From Pseudo-nitzschia pungens (lineage: Eukaryota > Bacillariophyta > Bacillariophyceae > Bacillariales > Bacillariaceae), in contig CM074758.1 in NCBI GenBank assembly GCA_037355855.1, positions 7,909,001-7,973,000 of the forward strand: a stretch of 64,000 nucleotides of DNA. The letters are read 5' to 3'. A model generated the notes under the pieces. The model searched no databases. It was not told where the DNA came from and worked only from the letters and a program-made list of their open reading frames with translations. This document shows, piece by piece, positions 1-11,000 of this stretch; the first letter of the stretch is position 1, and the number at the start of each line of letters is the position of its first letter. The translations under genes were made by a program, and so were the position numbers.

Positions 1-95
1 GCTGGCATGCCCACCACAATGTGGTAGGGAAGGTCGTCGTTGGAAACAAGGGCGGATCGGGTGAAGTTGCGGCTGCGGAGATTCATCCATTCCAT
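1..95 (-). CDS. Dihydrolipoamide acyltransferase (E2) N-terminus, partial
   Basis: The minus strand reads from an ATG at 95 to the window edge as a 31-residue open frame ending in YHIVVGMPA. That string is the usual start of the first lipoyl domain of pyruvate dehydrogenase E2, where VGMPALSPTM is the family signature. E2 carries acetyl groups on lipoyl-lysine in the mitochondrial or plastid pyruvate dehydrogenase complex. The residues before the lipoyl domain (NLRSRNFTRSAL) are basic and hydroxylated, like the end of a transit peptide. A TAA lies in frame 15 bases upstream of the ATG, and a possible acceptor (CTCCGCAG) lies inside the frame, so the true N-terminus may be on an upstream exon. 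Only about 30 residues are visible, so the call rests on one motif. Confidence 0.55.
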   Translation of the reverse strand, partial: MEWMNLRSRNFTRSALVSNDDLPYHIVVGMP

Positions 96-935
96 GCGGT
101 GAAAAGATCGTTAGAACAACAGAGAAGACAGTGTCTCGATCGTCGTGGTATTGTTTCCAAAACAGAAGACCTTTCCTCCGAACACCAACTAGCTCAACAC
201 TCCGACCGCCAAACATCATCGGAACGCACCCAAAAACGAGTGCGAGTACCTACCCAAGAGGACTCAAGCCGAAGCGAGAGCACCTTCGAAGAACCGCAGC
301 GCCATTTAGTCTACATACAGTGGAAGCAAGCATCGTTTATTGTCGATTTCAAATCAAATAGAGTACCCACGGTGAAGAGCGATCCATCGACCAAGCACAA
401 AAAATAATTGTTGCTTCCTCCGATCATGGTCAAACTCGCCATTGATGAGAAAAAAAACGCCATATCTGTTGGAAAACGGTGTGGGGAACAGGGAGAAGGA
501 GCGACGAAGGGAACGCAAATTTGGGAAACGGCGAAGCAACAACTAGTCGAATTGATCGTACCGATTACACCTTACACCACATATTTACGTATGTAGCCTA
601 TGTGTCCGGGCACTCCTACCTACATACATCCCTCCAACATCCTAATGGTAACCTTACCTGGTACAAGTAAGGTTAACCTTACCTACTTGTGCTCGCAACT
701 GCTCGTACGGTACATCATCGCAACATTCTTTTTGGATGATCGTAACTGATCTCATCAACAAGATGGTGATGGCTTGTTGCGTAAGGTTACAGTGAGTTAC
801 CGGCAAGATTACGGAGTGCGAAACTTTTGGTATTCTTTTGGACGGAACCTTCAACAAAACGGAATAAGGTACTGAACGACACGCATTGTATCTACCGGAT
901 CAACGTTCCATTCTGATAGTGTAGTACCAGTAGTG
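96..935. other. Intergenic region
   Basis: Spacer between the divergent E2-like gene and the release-factor gene, so it probably holds both promoters. The only open frames are short and show no recognisable family. It carries several GTAAGGTTA/TAACCTTAC words between about 645 and 790, including an AAGGTTAACCTT palindrome near 669. Confidence 0.5.
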
Positions 936-2510
936 ATGAACCCCAGTAAAACAGACATGGCTCATACCAACAACCCCAGGATACACCATTTGATATTTCT
1001 CATGACAACGATGATGCTGTGTCGGGTTGTCAAAGCATTTCAATCCGGTTCGACTCTGTCCAGAACGGTGGCAACGCAAACGATAAGCGGATGTTCTGTG
1101 CTGTCGGAATCCTTGGAAGGCCCCGCGATGTCATCGACAGCAATGGCGAGAAACGAACACCGCAACATCATCGTTTCCAGAAAACATCAACAGCGACACC
1201 AACACCAACAGCGTTGCTCGGGGTTTCGCGAAGGGACGAGACTCTTTGCCAGCAAAACGTCCTCGTCGTTGTCGAGTTACGATGTAGCCGAAATACAGCG
1301 AGAATACAAGAGGGCAACCGAGCTCCTCGACGAAAACATGAAAGCCATTCCCAACAATCTGGATCGGATCGTGGAAGAGTTGGAAACGGAATCTTCCGCG
1401 CCGTCGTTCTGGGACGCCGAAAACAAGGCGCGAAATGCCGTTGTCACGGCGCGACTCAGCAAATACGGACGTCTCCAAACCAGGGTGAAAGAGTGGCAGC
1501 GATTGAAGGACGACTGCGAGGTCGCTCTCGAGATGATGGCTCTCGCGACGGGCGGGGGCGACGAGTCGGACGACGGCGAGTCTCTCTTCACCGAGGAAGA
1601 ATACCATTCCCTGGTGGAAGAATTGCAGACGTCGGCCGACAAATTGTTGGCAGACGGAGAACGCTACCAATTGGAACTCTTGCTGAGTGGACCCTACGAC
1701 GACCAACCCTGTCGGGTTCTGCTGACGGCCGGGGCCGGAGGCACGGAAGCGAACGACTGGGTGGCGGATCTGAAACGCATGTACGAACGACACGCCCAAA
1801 AAATGGGATACACCGTCAAGGTCGAGGACGAACAACAGGGGGACATTGTGGGATTCAAGAGCGTGGAAATGATCATCTCGAGCACGCCCGGTGGAGGCGA
1901 CGGGGCAGCGGAACACCCCTACGGCTGGTTCAAGGGCGAGAAGGGCACCCATCGGCTGGTTCGTCTGTCGCCCTTCAACGCCAACAACAAACGGCAAACA
2001 ACCTTTGCGGGAGTGGACGTCGCTCCCATCTTTTTGGACGAGACGGATCTCGCGGACATTGTCATTCCCGACAAGGACCTGGAGATCACCACGATGCGAA
2101 GCGGTGGTGCGGGTGGCCAGAACGTCAACAAGGTGGAATCGGCCGTCCGCATCAAGCACCTGCCGAGTGGTCTGAACGTCAAGTGCACACAGGAGCGAAG
2201 CCAGGCCATGAACAAAGATCTGGCTATGAATCGGCTCAAGGCGCAACTGATCGCCATTGCCAGGGAGCAGCGGGTGGCCGAAATCCAAGAAATCCGTGGC
2301 GACCAAGTGGAAGCGAGCTGGGGGACACAGATTCGAAACTACGTCTTTCATCCCTACAAAATGATCAAGGATCAGCGAACTGGGTGGGAGACGAGCAACA
2401 TCCAGAACTTTATGGACGGAGATCTCGAGGACTGCATTGCCGACTTGCTGAAGAATCAAGCCAGGGACGAGCAAGATGCTTCCCTTCGACAAGCCGATGG
2501 CGAGATATAG
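936..2510 (+). CDS. prfB: Plastid peptide chain release factor 2
   Basis: The 524-residue protein is a class I release factor of the RF2 type, which recognises UGA/UAA stop codons and triggers peptidyl-tRNA hydrolysis. The GGQ catalytic loop ([15 protein letters not shown]) is present, as is the stop-recognition SPF tripeptide typical of RF2 ([13 protein letters not shown]), rather than the PxT of RF1. The N-terminus starts with a hydrophobic stretch ending in VVKAFQSG. This matches the diatom plastid bipartite signal, in which a phenylalanine follows the signal-peptide cleavage site, so the factor should act on plastid ribosomes. An ATG at 936 is chosen; the open frame begins at a GTG just before it. 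A long antisense open frame (1131-2492) is a shadow of this gene. Confidence 0.93.
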   Translation: MNPSKTDMAHTNNPRIHHLIFLMTTMMLCRVVKAFQSGSTLSRTVATQTISGCSVLSESLEGPAMSSTAMARNEHRNIIVSRKHQQRHQHQQRCSGFREGTRLFASKTSSSLSSYDVAEIQREYKRATELLDENMKAIPNNLDRIVEELETESSAPSFWDAENKARNAVVTARLSKYGRLQTRVKEWQRLKDDCEVALEMMALATGGGDESDDGESLFTEEEYHSLVEELQTSADKLLADGERYQLELLLSGPYDDQPCRVLLTAGAGGTEANDWVADLKRMYERHAQKMGYTVKVEDEQQGDIVGFKSVEMIISSTPGGGDGAAEHPYGWFKGEKGTHRLVRLSPFNANNKRQTTFAGVDVAPIFLDETDLADIVIPDKDLEITTMRSGGAGGQNVNKVESAVRIKHLPSGLNVKCTQERSQAMNKDLAMNRLKAQLIAIAREQRVAEIQEIRGDQVEASWGTQIRNYVFHPYKMIKDQRTGWETSNIQNFMDGDLEDCIADLLKNQARDEQDASLRQADGEI

Positions 2511-3493
2511 GCCCTTGGATCATTGAGTTCCTTTCGTTTGATGAAAGATTGAAACAACTTCGACCTGCTGTGCTGTGGCTGGAATTCGTATGTTTGGAAC
2601 CATGCTTTTGGGGGATTATTGTTTGTAAGAAGAAATCTTTCATCTCGTTTTCACTTCACAAGCATTGTAGTAGATCACGATTGATATCATCCAACACTCG
2701 GTGGGTCTCACGGATATGCTTACAATCATTGCTTTCCCGCTCCCCTAAGTACATATGGAACTGGTATGCATTCAATAAACTAAGACACGTTGTAACGACT
2801 CTTCCGAAGCCAGTCTGGGTGTAACCAGACTCTCGGTAAATTTAGTAACACTGGCAAACGTGCCGGTGGTATCGAAATCACGCGTCATGAATTACTGACT
2901 GAATCAATCAATCAATCACAATACTGTAATCATCTCAATCAAAGTCAATCAATAATTAAAATCAAAACAACAATCATCAAACATCGCAATCGAGATACAG
3001 TAAGGTTTTACTACCGGTACAGTGTAGGAGTAATTACGTACGTACCGTTATCGGGGTTTTGCACAAACCGTACATCTCGAAGTTTTGGCTCGATTGAACT
3101 TCGATAAATTTGTGCTCATAACCCAAAATTGCCTCCCGGTTTGCACGGTTCTACATCCAGCAATAACGAAAAAATGCGAACGCAAAAATCTCAGAAGTCG
3201 TGAGACTGGAGAGACGCGAAAAGTGACTTAGAGTACACGTACGGTATCTAGTACTAGTAACGTACAAGTACGTTCTTCTCCGTAAATTCCATGTATTTAC
3301 AGTAATTACTACTTTTGATGCATGCACGCAACAATACGCACTCGTACCGTAAACACTAAACACACATCGAAACACGATCATGCAAAGTTATTCAATTCCT
3401 ATCCTACAATATTTGCAAAGAAGAGAGCCCAAGTGAAATACACCGAAAAAAAGCTTGTACACACCCCTTGAAACGCATCGTTGTATTTTCACA
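2511..3493. other. Intergenic region, no gene seen
   Basis: AT-rich spacer of almost 1 kb between two co-directional genes. It has an AATC-type simple repeat near 2898-2975 and several TACGTAC/GTAAGG words around 3000-3050 and 3230-3270. No convincing gene or RNA was found. Confidence 0.5.
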
Positions 3494-5425
3494 ATGCCTC
3501 TGATTACCAAGATAGCCGAATCTCTGGATTGGCCCGACGCCGATGGCGAGGCCGGAAAAGTGACCGTCGAGTGCGCCGGTCGAGGGTTCGTCGCCTTTTA
3601 CGAACTGTACCAAGCGTCGGGGGGAGAAAGCGAAGACGAGATGTGGGCTGCGAAAATCGCCAAGGATGCAATGGATCGGGCCGGAGACGAGAGCTCCACG
3701 GATCAAAATGGGAGTGAAGATGGCGCTGCATTGCCACCCGCCGTCGACTTGTTTTCTCTTTCGGAAAAAGAACTGGAAGAAATCGATTATTACAAGGTCT
3801 TGCAACTGCCGTGTCTGCCGTCGGTCACTCCCGAGGACGTGAAAAAGGCCTACCGAAAGTCATGTCTGAAGTATCATCCAGACAAATCGGGTAGAGGGGA
3901 AGAGGATGCCGTCTTTCTGAAGGTCAAGGCTGCCTTCGAGACGTTGTCGACCCAAAAGATAGCTTACGATTCGACGGAGATGCCCTTCAACGATTCGATC
4001 CCATCCGACAACAAGATTGCGAAACACGATTTCTTCGAATTGTTTCGACCCGTATTTGAACGCAACATGCACTTTGATTCTCGGCTGTTGCCCTCGAACC
4101 AGAACAACAACGGCGGCAAGCGAAACAACCGACGAAAGAACGGCTCTACACGAAACCTCAAGAGCAAGAAGCAGCAGGGCCCCCCATCACTGGGAGATGC
4201 CAACACCCCCATCGAAGAAGTTCACGAATTTTATGACTATTGGATTCATTTTGAGAGTTGGAGAGACTACAGTTTGCAGGCAGCACGTGAACTCGAAACC
4301 GAGGATCACCTAGAAAATGCCGAATCGCGATACGAAAAGAGATGGCTGCAAAAGGAAGTCGATCGTGCCGCCAAGAAATTGAAACAACACGAGGTGGCAC
4401 GGATTAGTTTGCTTGTGGAAAAGGCAATGGCTGCGGATCCACGAATGATCCAAGAAAAGAAACGATTGATCGAGGAGAAGGAGAAAAAACAGCGCGATAG
4501 GGAGCAAGCAGCTCGAGACAAAAAGAAGGCCGAGGAAGATGCCAAACGCGCTGCGGAACAAAAGGTGGAGGAGGAAAAAAAACGAAAAGCAGATGAAAAG
4601 ATGGCAAAGGAACAAGAGAAAAAGAAGCTCCGGAAAGCCAAGCAGGCGTTCAAGAAGTACGTGGCCGCTGCGCTCGAAGAATTGGGAGAAAAGGAATACG
4701 CCCTGGAGGACGAAATAGACGTGATCTGCGCCGAGTTGGATCGACTAAAATTGACAAAACTGAATAGCCAGCTCGATTCCAAACCTGCTGCCGACGTTGT
4801 TTCCATCGTGAAGAAGCGTACGGAAAACATCAAGAATGGCTTGGATGGAGATGACGAAGAGGTTGACAATAGCAAGTGCGATGCAGATTCGACATCCAAA
4901 CCCACAACAAATGGATCTTTAACAAACGGACACTCGAAGGAACACACAAAAACGGCACCCCCAACAACCTCTACATCAGCTCCTAAGAAGAAGACCGTAA
5001 CCTTTACCAAAGACGAAATGACTGCTTTGGCAAAGGGAGTGAAGAAGTTTCCAGCAGGCGGGGCAAATCGATGGGATCAAATTTCAAATTACATCAACAA
5101 TGTGTGTCGGCCAGAGAATCCAAGGACCAAAGAAGAATGCATTGAGGTTTACAATAAAACCGCCAAGTCGGCAAAGTCGCTTCAAAATGGCAACACGAGT
5201 CAAATGGGTCCTGCATCTGCTACAACTTCTACGGCTGACAAAAAGTCAGGCGAATGGACAGCACAACAAGACCAGCAACTTCAGGAGGGACTCTCTACCT
5301 ACCCTTCCAGCATGGACAAGAACGAACGATGGAGTAGCATTGCGAGCCTGGTGAAAGGAAAATCAAAGAAGGAATGCGTTGCGAGATTCAAGGAGATCCG
5401 AAATGCTCTCAAGGCAAAGAAGTAA
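3494..5425 (+). CDS. ZUO1: Zuotin / MPP11 (DNAJC2) ribosome-associated J protein
   Basis: The 643-residue protein has the MPP11/zuotin layout. A J domain lies near residues 95-170 with the HPD motif (KYHPDKSG), which stimulates Hsp70 ATPase. It is followed by the zuotin homology region, a long charged coiled-coil rich in K and E (about residues 290-410), and two C-terminal SANT/Myb-like domains (one near 510-560, one near 590-640). Two C-terminal SANT domains are the animal, plant and protist form; yeast Zuo1 lacks them. The protein would bind near the ribosomal exit tunnel and, with an Hsp70 partner, help fold nascent chains. The ATG at 3494 (context ACAATGC) is the first one; the upstream in-frame TTG is not a likely eukaryotic start. 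Confidence 0.92.
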   Translation: MPLITKIAESLDWPDADGEAGKVTVECAGRGFVAFYELYQASGGESEDEMWAAKIAKDAMDRAGDESSTDQNGSEDGAALPPAVDLFSLSEKELEEIDYYKVLQLPCLPSVTPEDVKKAYRKSCLKYHPDKSGRGEEDAVFLKVKAAFETLSTQKIAYDSTEMPFNDSIPSDNKIAKHDFFELFRPVFERNMHFDSRLLPSNQNNNGGKRNNRRKNGSTRNLKSKKQQGPPSLGDANTPIEEVHEFYDYWIHFESWRDYSLQAARELETEDHLENAESRYEKRWLQKEVDRAAKKLKQHEVARISLLVEKAMAADPRMIQEKKRLIEEKEKKQRDREQAARDKKKAEEDAKRAAEQKVEEEKKRKADEKMAKEQEKKKLRKAKQAFKKYVAAALEELGEKEYALEDEIDVICAELDRLKLTKLNSQLDSKPAADVVSIVKKRTENIKNGLDGDDEEVDNSKCDADSTSKPTTNGSLTNGHSKEHTKTAPPTTSTSAPKKKTVTFTKDEMTALAKGVKKFPAGGANRWDQISNYINNVCRPENPRTKEECIEVYNKTAKSAKSLQNGNTSQMGPASATTSTADKKSGEWTAQQDQQLQEGLSTYPSSMDKNERWSSIASLVKGKSKKECVARFKEIRNALKAKK

Positions 5426-6047
5426 TGACGACAGCACGCCATTCATTTTCGTTAAAATAGCGAGTAAAATCATTATCGACATTGGTTCTGTAAAAGTTTG
5501 TTCTTTTCTTTAGTTCCTCATTCCTCATACCGGTGAACCTTGTGAAGTTTGCGTCGATTTTTAAAACTTGATTTTGAGATTGATGAGATGATTCATTCAG
5601 TCAGTACCGTCCCTACGTACTACTAAATCATAGTACTTCGTAATACCCTACTACTTTGACCATGTACTACGTACCAAACTACGGGTACCGTAATCTTACT
5701 ACTACAATGCAAGGTTGAGCATGACCCATGAGATTGTTGAAGCACGTTGTAAAGAAAAGAAAGAAGAGTCTGGCAGGTGGACCATTGGACACTGTGTAAA
5801 GCTGAGTTTCGAATGTTTTCAAGATCACTGTAACCTTACTCCTACAAGTAAACCTTAATTACTCGTAATCCGGCGCCAGATGAAGGGTAATACTTGTAAG
5901 ATATTCGTACTCTCAATACGACCCTTTTAAATTGCAACGTCTCCAGTTAGGTCGTGTCCCGGATGACACATGATCGGTTTTACTTGTTTTAATCGTGTTA
6001 TCTAACTTTTGAGCTCTTCAGTGCAACTTAGCCGAAAGAAAATCATC
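5426..6047. other. Intergenic region, no gene seen
   Basis: Spacer between co-directional genes. It contains TACGTAC/TACCGTA-like words (5610-5700) and a GTAACCTTACT word near 5830. No RNA gene or coding signal was recognised. Confidence 0.45.
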
Positions 6048-7007
6048 ATGAATCCTGTATCACCATCATTATCGTCTCATCATAAAATATTTTTTTTTAG
6101 GGACCATTTGATTGTTGCACTAAGGTTTACTGTATATCGTATTGTAATGTACCATACTGATATGCATGATCATGACAACAAAACAACCAGAATACGAATG
6201 ATCGACGAACGCCAACCACCGTTTCATCAACCCCTTGAACCTGTGCTAACGCATATAGTCGGGACGTCGTCCCTTTCATCGGATCCGTCTTGGTTCCAAC
6301 AAGTCAGCACCGCCTTTCGTCGATGGATGATGACCGGCTGGATGGCGAGGGAGAAGGAGACCGAAACGACGACGACGACGACGACGACGGACGACAAAGT
6401 GACGCTCGTATGCATCTCAGATACACACGGGCAGCACCGTCAGATCGACATGCCACCGGGCGACATTCTTTTGCATGCAGGGGACTCCTCGCTTTACGGA
6501 CGTCGAGAAGACGCGGAGGACTTCAATGCATGGTTAGGCACGCTGTCCTACCAACACATTCTCGTCATCCAGGGGAACCACGAGGCGAATGCGCCGTGGA
6601 AGAAAGAGGCCAAGGCAATGTTGTCGAATGCCAAGCTCTTGGTGCAAGAGGGTGTGACGTTGACCGTGGCAGGCAAGAACGGCGCGGCGGCGCATCGCAT
6701 CAAGTTCTTTGGGTCTATGTTCAATTGGCCGTGTCGAGGAGAAAATCCGTACTTTGAACAGATCCCGACGGACACGGACATTGTTCTATCACATTGCCCC
6801 GCCCGTGGCTGCGTCGATATGGGTAAGGGGTGTGCATCGTTGAGAACGTGCATGCTGGAAAAAGTGAAACCACGCCTCGTCGTCTCAGGTCATGAACACG
6901 AGGGACGAGGCGTGACCGTAGTGGGAGGCACCACCTTTGTGAATGCAGCTAATGCTTTTGGAAACCATCATCAAGTGACTAAACAGCCTATTGTTTTGTA
7001 TTATTGA
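6048..7007 (+). CDS. Calcineurin-like metallophosphoesterase (MPPED type)
   Basis: The 319-residue protein carries all metal-binding blocks of the calcineurin-like phosphoesterase fold: SDTHGQH, GDILLHAGDSS, QGNHEAN, LSHCPARG and SGHEHEGRG. The short loops and the order of blocks resemble the MPPED1/MPPED2 (239FB) class of small eukaryotic phosphoesterases, which hydrolyse cyclic nucleotides or related phosphodiesters in vitro. The in vivo substrate is not predictable. The first 90 residues are unconserved and include a run of eight threonines encoded by an ACG repeat (about 6366-6390), so the true start could be a later methionine. The ATG at 6048 is the first in the frame. Confidence 0.85.
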   Translation: MNPVSPSLSSHHKIFFFRDHLIVALRFTVYRIVMYHTDMHDHDNKTTRIRMIDERQPPFHQPLEPVLTHIVGTSSLSSDPSWFQQVSTAFRRWMMTGWMAREKETETTTTTTTTDDKVTLVCISDTHGQHRQIDMPPGDILLHAGDSSLYGRREDAEDFNAWLGTLSYQHILVIQGNHEANAPWKKEAKAMLSNAKLLVQEGVTLTVAGKNGAAAHRIKFFGSMFNWPCRGENPYFEQIPTDTDIVLSHCPARGCVDMGKGCASLRTCMLEKVKPRLVVSGHEHEGRGVTVVGGTTFVNAANAFGNHHQVTKQPIVLYY

Positions 7008-7831
7008 GTGATTTCCCCAAAACATCATAGAGTAGCATTTGAATATATTTATGAGGCGAAACACATTTGCATACCACCACCACCAGTAGTACTACTATCT
7101 GATTCCACATCATGTGACCAAAGATGATTCTAGAGTCGTTGTTGTCCCTGCTGGCTGAATGAACTAGTACCATCACGAGTAGAATCTGGTGATTCTAGAT
7201 CTAGTATTCTTAGTTCATTCTAGTTTAGCTATAGCAGCTACTATTAGTAGTAGTACTAGTGGCGGGTCTTTGTTGAATCCAATAACACCAGTACCACCAG
7301 CTGCTTCTACCAGTACTAGACTGTCATTAGCAGTACTAGTGGTTGATCCTAGAGTCCTCAGGCATAATCGAACGCCGGGCTCCAACCACCACTACGAGTA
7401 CTATTTCTATCCAACCACAGTGCCTTGCTTGCTTGCTCTCTGCAGTGTGCTTGCTGCAGGTTTAGGCATCCATGCTAGTAACTCACCACATAGTGGTAGT
7501 AGGTTTCATGCATGTGGTGATTATTATCGCAAGATGAAGAAAGGGAACAACTCATCCTCTAAACCTTAAGTGCAATAGTATCTTTTATAGATACAGAAGG
7601 TAATGACACAAAAACCTACAATCGACTGACAATCGACTGACAATCGATCTCATCTCAAATCTCACCTCACAACATCATGATGATCCAATCAATCAACCAC
7701 ATCTCTCATCTTTTTGCCGCCGATGAGACATCGATCATGTTGCATTATATTGTTATGATTGGCATCCAAGCTTAGTTTGATACGACAGCTGAAACGTTTT
7801 ATAATTGAAAACGATTCACCGAGGCAACACC
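7008..7831. other. Intergenic region dense in CTAGTA words
   Basis: Spacer of about 820 bp with an unusual density of ACTAGTA/GTAGTAC words between about 7085 and 7350. An open frame at 7189-7569 crosses it, but its composition is low-complexity and it has no family, so it is not called. A short ATCGACTGACA direct repeat lies near 7620-7645. Confidence 0.45.
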
Positions 7832-10800
7832 ATGAATGCTATCCAACCATGGCCATTTCTCATCATCGCATCTTTGCTACTGTTGCACATGAAAGCGACA
7901 TCTTCGTCGAATGCTGCGTCTAGTGGGTCTCGGTTGTTGTTGCTGGATGTAGACAACACACTCTATGAAGAACGTTGTGCTGGGATTGAATCTCAAATCA
8001 TACGAGGAACTCATTCATATTGTCAAGATGTTTTGGAGATGGACAGTCAAATGGCAGATGAACTCTACAAACAATATGGTTCTACAATAGAAGGGCTACA
8101 GCATAGCGTCTGGAAGGATCTTTCGGAAAGCGAACTTCAAGAAAAGCTGGAAGGTTTTTATCATGCTGTTTACGATGATGTAGATCCCTCTTCCCTTTTG
8201 TTGCCTGATATGGGCGCCAGTAGTGGCAGTACTGGGTACTCTCACGATTCGAAGGAGCAGAGGAAAATGACGCGTCAACTCTTGAAATCTAGTCCTTTGC
8301 CCATTGCGTTGGCATCAAACTCGCCATCTTGGCACATTTGCAAAGTTCTCCGCGCTCTTGGATTGGCAAAAATCTCAAAGGAATGCAAAACGTTCACACC
8401 CGATCGACTTCGTTCATATCCTACAAAGAACCAACCAGAAAAATTCTTCGCTACCGCAATTGATGACGAAAACGACGGTAGTGGTCTCGATCAATATACA
8501 TCGGCTAGCTTCCTAGACGACTCACTCTACAACTTGAACCGTGTGAAAGGGGCATTCCCCCTCCTTATCGATATAGTCCACCACATTAATCGAAAGCACG
8601 AGAATGGCGACGGTGAAACGAGTAATACTGAATTTGGCGAGGAAAATTTGGTCCAAGCTCTGATCAAAGAGTTCGGATTAATCAATCCCACATATCATCT
8701 TTCTCAAACGCGATACCTAGAATCCAAGAACAAAGTCGACCGTCAATCTCTTCATGCTGGAATATGGAACAAAGTTGTCCAAGAGTTGAAGGATATAATG
8801 CTAGATAATAATTCTGGAATCAAGTCGGGAACAGCGACCGATGACGAACCACTCTCGATTGTGGATCTCGGAGCTGGGCTTTTGTCGATGTTGGATCTCC
8901 TTCTTCACGGGGATGCAGAGCGTGGACTAATGGCTTTAAGTCCTATGTCGGAGACATTGGAAAATGAATCAAAAAGCAAAATTGTTCGCTATACTGCCTA
9001 TGAGTCCAACCAAGAACTTTATGAATCATGCAATCAACGACTACTTTCTTGGGATTTCGATGTGACCGAAAACACTGCATCGAATGAGGACGGGATGGTT
9101 GACACTATTGACTACCAGAAAGAGCATAATGGCGTAAAGATTCAAGTTAGATTGATTCTTCGAAACTTTGCCGATGGTGACAGTGATCATTTGCACTCAA
9201 CAGTCGAAGCATCACCCCCGAATTTGATAATTGGATGTTGTTTTGCCGACTTGATCGATCCCGAACAACTAGTTCCAGACTTGCTCCGTACGTTTGGTCT
9301 TCTCAATCTATCCGCATCCCGATCAACCTCGAAAGGAACATTGATATACTTTCCTATCACCTTTACCGGAACGACACAGTTTTTACCACCCAGTCCTTTT
9401 GAATTTCAATCTGACGGAACGGCTATTCCATCCGATACTGTTGGATTTCGATCGTATTCTCGAGCTCTTGACACAGTTCTCGGCCACAACTTGGATCCAT
9501 ATCTCTTACAAGACGTAATGGAAGACTATGGAGCAAATTTGGTCGATTTCGGTGCGTCAGATTGGAAGATCGATCCAGAGCGAGATGCTTATTTGCATGA
9601 AACAATGCTGTACTTTTTCGGTAGCACAGGAGGGCCTCAGCTTCTAAAGGAAGGTTGGGATGCACCAGGATGGATCGAAAGAGCACAAACCAACCGGCCC
9701 GCTATTCGAGTGTCGAATCAGGATTTACTCTTTCGGATAGCTCCATACACCAAACTTGGTCCGGAGAACGAGGCAAATATCCAGTCAGAAGACAAGGAAA
9801 AAATGTCAGAGATTTTGTTCACTGCGCCACATGAGGTAACTTCGGTAGAACGAGATATTCCATCAACGTTAGGACCCAAACAAGTTCTAGGTAAGTTTTC
9901 AGTATCAGAGTTTGTACAACTTGAAAGGTGATTTTGTTTTTGTGTTTTTTCTTTTGACGAGACCGTACAATACTCTAATTTGAGTCGAAACACCCATTTT
10001 AGTTCGCGCATCCTACTCGTTGATAAGTTCGGGGACTGAACTAAAGATCTTCAAAGGAAATTTTGACGATGATGCAGCCCTTGATGTCAATATCAAGGAT
10101 ATGGAAGACGAACGAATGGCCTACCCTCTTTCATACGGATACTGTCTTGTAGGAGTCGTTGTTGATTGTGGAAGTGATGTTTCTCGTCAAGGTTTCATGG
10201 GCAAAACTGTTTTCACGTTTTCTCCGCACTCTAGCCATGTCGTAACAGACGCTGATGCAGTACAAATTGTACCTTCAGACATTGATCCCAAAGACGCTAT
10301 CTTTATGCCTTCCGTCGAAACGGCCTTATCGTTAGTACACGACGCTCACGTCAGAGTTGGAGAAAACGTGGCGGTTTATGGTCAGGGATTGATTGGTCTG
10401 CTCGTAACAGCACTTTTGAGCCAAGGGAAGAGTGATGCATCAAGTGGAAGGTTCAATAGCATTACAACCTTTGATATGATCCCTGATCGCCTCGCTGCGT
10501 CGTCAAAAATGGGTGCATCTCAAGCCCTTGTTCCGGGGAAGAATTCTCAAAAAGGAGGTTTTGACGTTGCCATAGAGGTTAGTGGGAATGCCCGAGCTTT
10601 GCAATCTGCAATTGATCAGACACTGAATGGCGGTCGCGTAATCGTAGGGTCCTGGTATGGTAACAATGATGTTTCCCTGAAATTAGGGATCGACTTTCAT
10701 AGAAGCCACAAAACAATTCAAACATCACAAGTCAGCGAGATTCCAGCCGAGTTGTCTCGCTTGTGGAGCAAAGAAAGGCGATTTGCTTACACGTGGGACT

Positions 10801-10928
10801 TGGTAAAACAGATAAGACCTTCTCGGTTACTGACCAAGATTCTTACTTTGGAAGATGCCCAGGAAGCATACGAAGCATTGGACGGTGGGACTGAAATTGC
10901 CATTGCTTTCGAATACTCTAGAAAATGA
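7832..10928 (+). CDS. HAD phosphatase - methyltransferase - MDR dehydrogenase fusion
   Basis: Two exons, 7832-9890 and 10003-10928, join across a 112-bp GT-AG intron (GTAAGT donor, phase 1) into one frame of about 994 residues. The junction reads QVLVRASYSLISSGTE, the usual start of an MDR-family dehydrogenase. The N-terminus (residues 1-20) is a signal peptide or membrane anchor. Residues about 34-270 form a HAD hydrolase of the pyrimidine-5'-nucleotidase type: motif I LDVDNT at 38-43, motif II ASNS, and DD in ASFLDDS. Residues about 300-650 look like a SAM-dependent methyltransferase (VDLGAGLLSMLDLL). The C-terminal 300 residues are a medium-chain dehydrogenase with a nucleotide loop (VYGQGLIGLL), closest in my memory to bacterial YSGISRGTE-type alcohol dehydrogenases. 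Substrate unknown. Confidence 0.82.
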
Positions 10929-11000
10929 TCTTAATACGACGTCAAAAGAAGCATTGAATCATTCTATCCAGGTTATGTGAATTACGCGAGTGGCTATTCA

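Noticed and set aside
21..407. 128-residue plus-strand open frame at the left end
   Set aside because: It overlaps the better supported E2-like frame on the other strand and shows no domain or typical composition.
1131..2492. 453-residue antisense open frame
   Set aside because: It is the shadow of the release factor gene; high GC at third positions keeps the reverse frame open.
7189..7569. 126-residue open frame with a hydrophobic start
   Set aside because: It runs through ACTAGTA-rich low-complexity DNA, starts at a non-ATG codon, and resembles no family.
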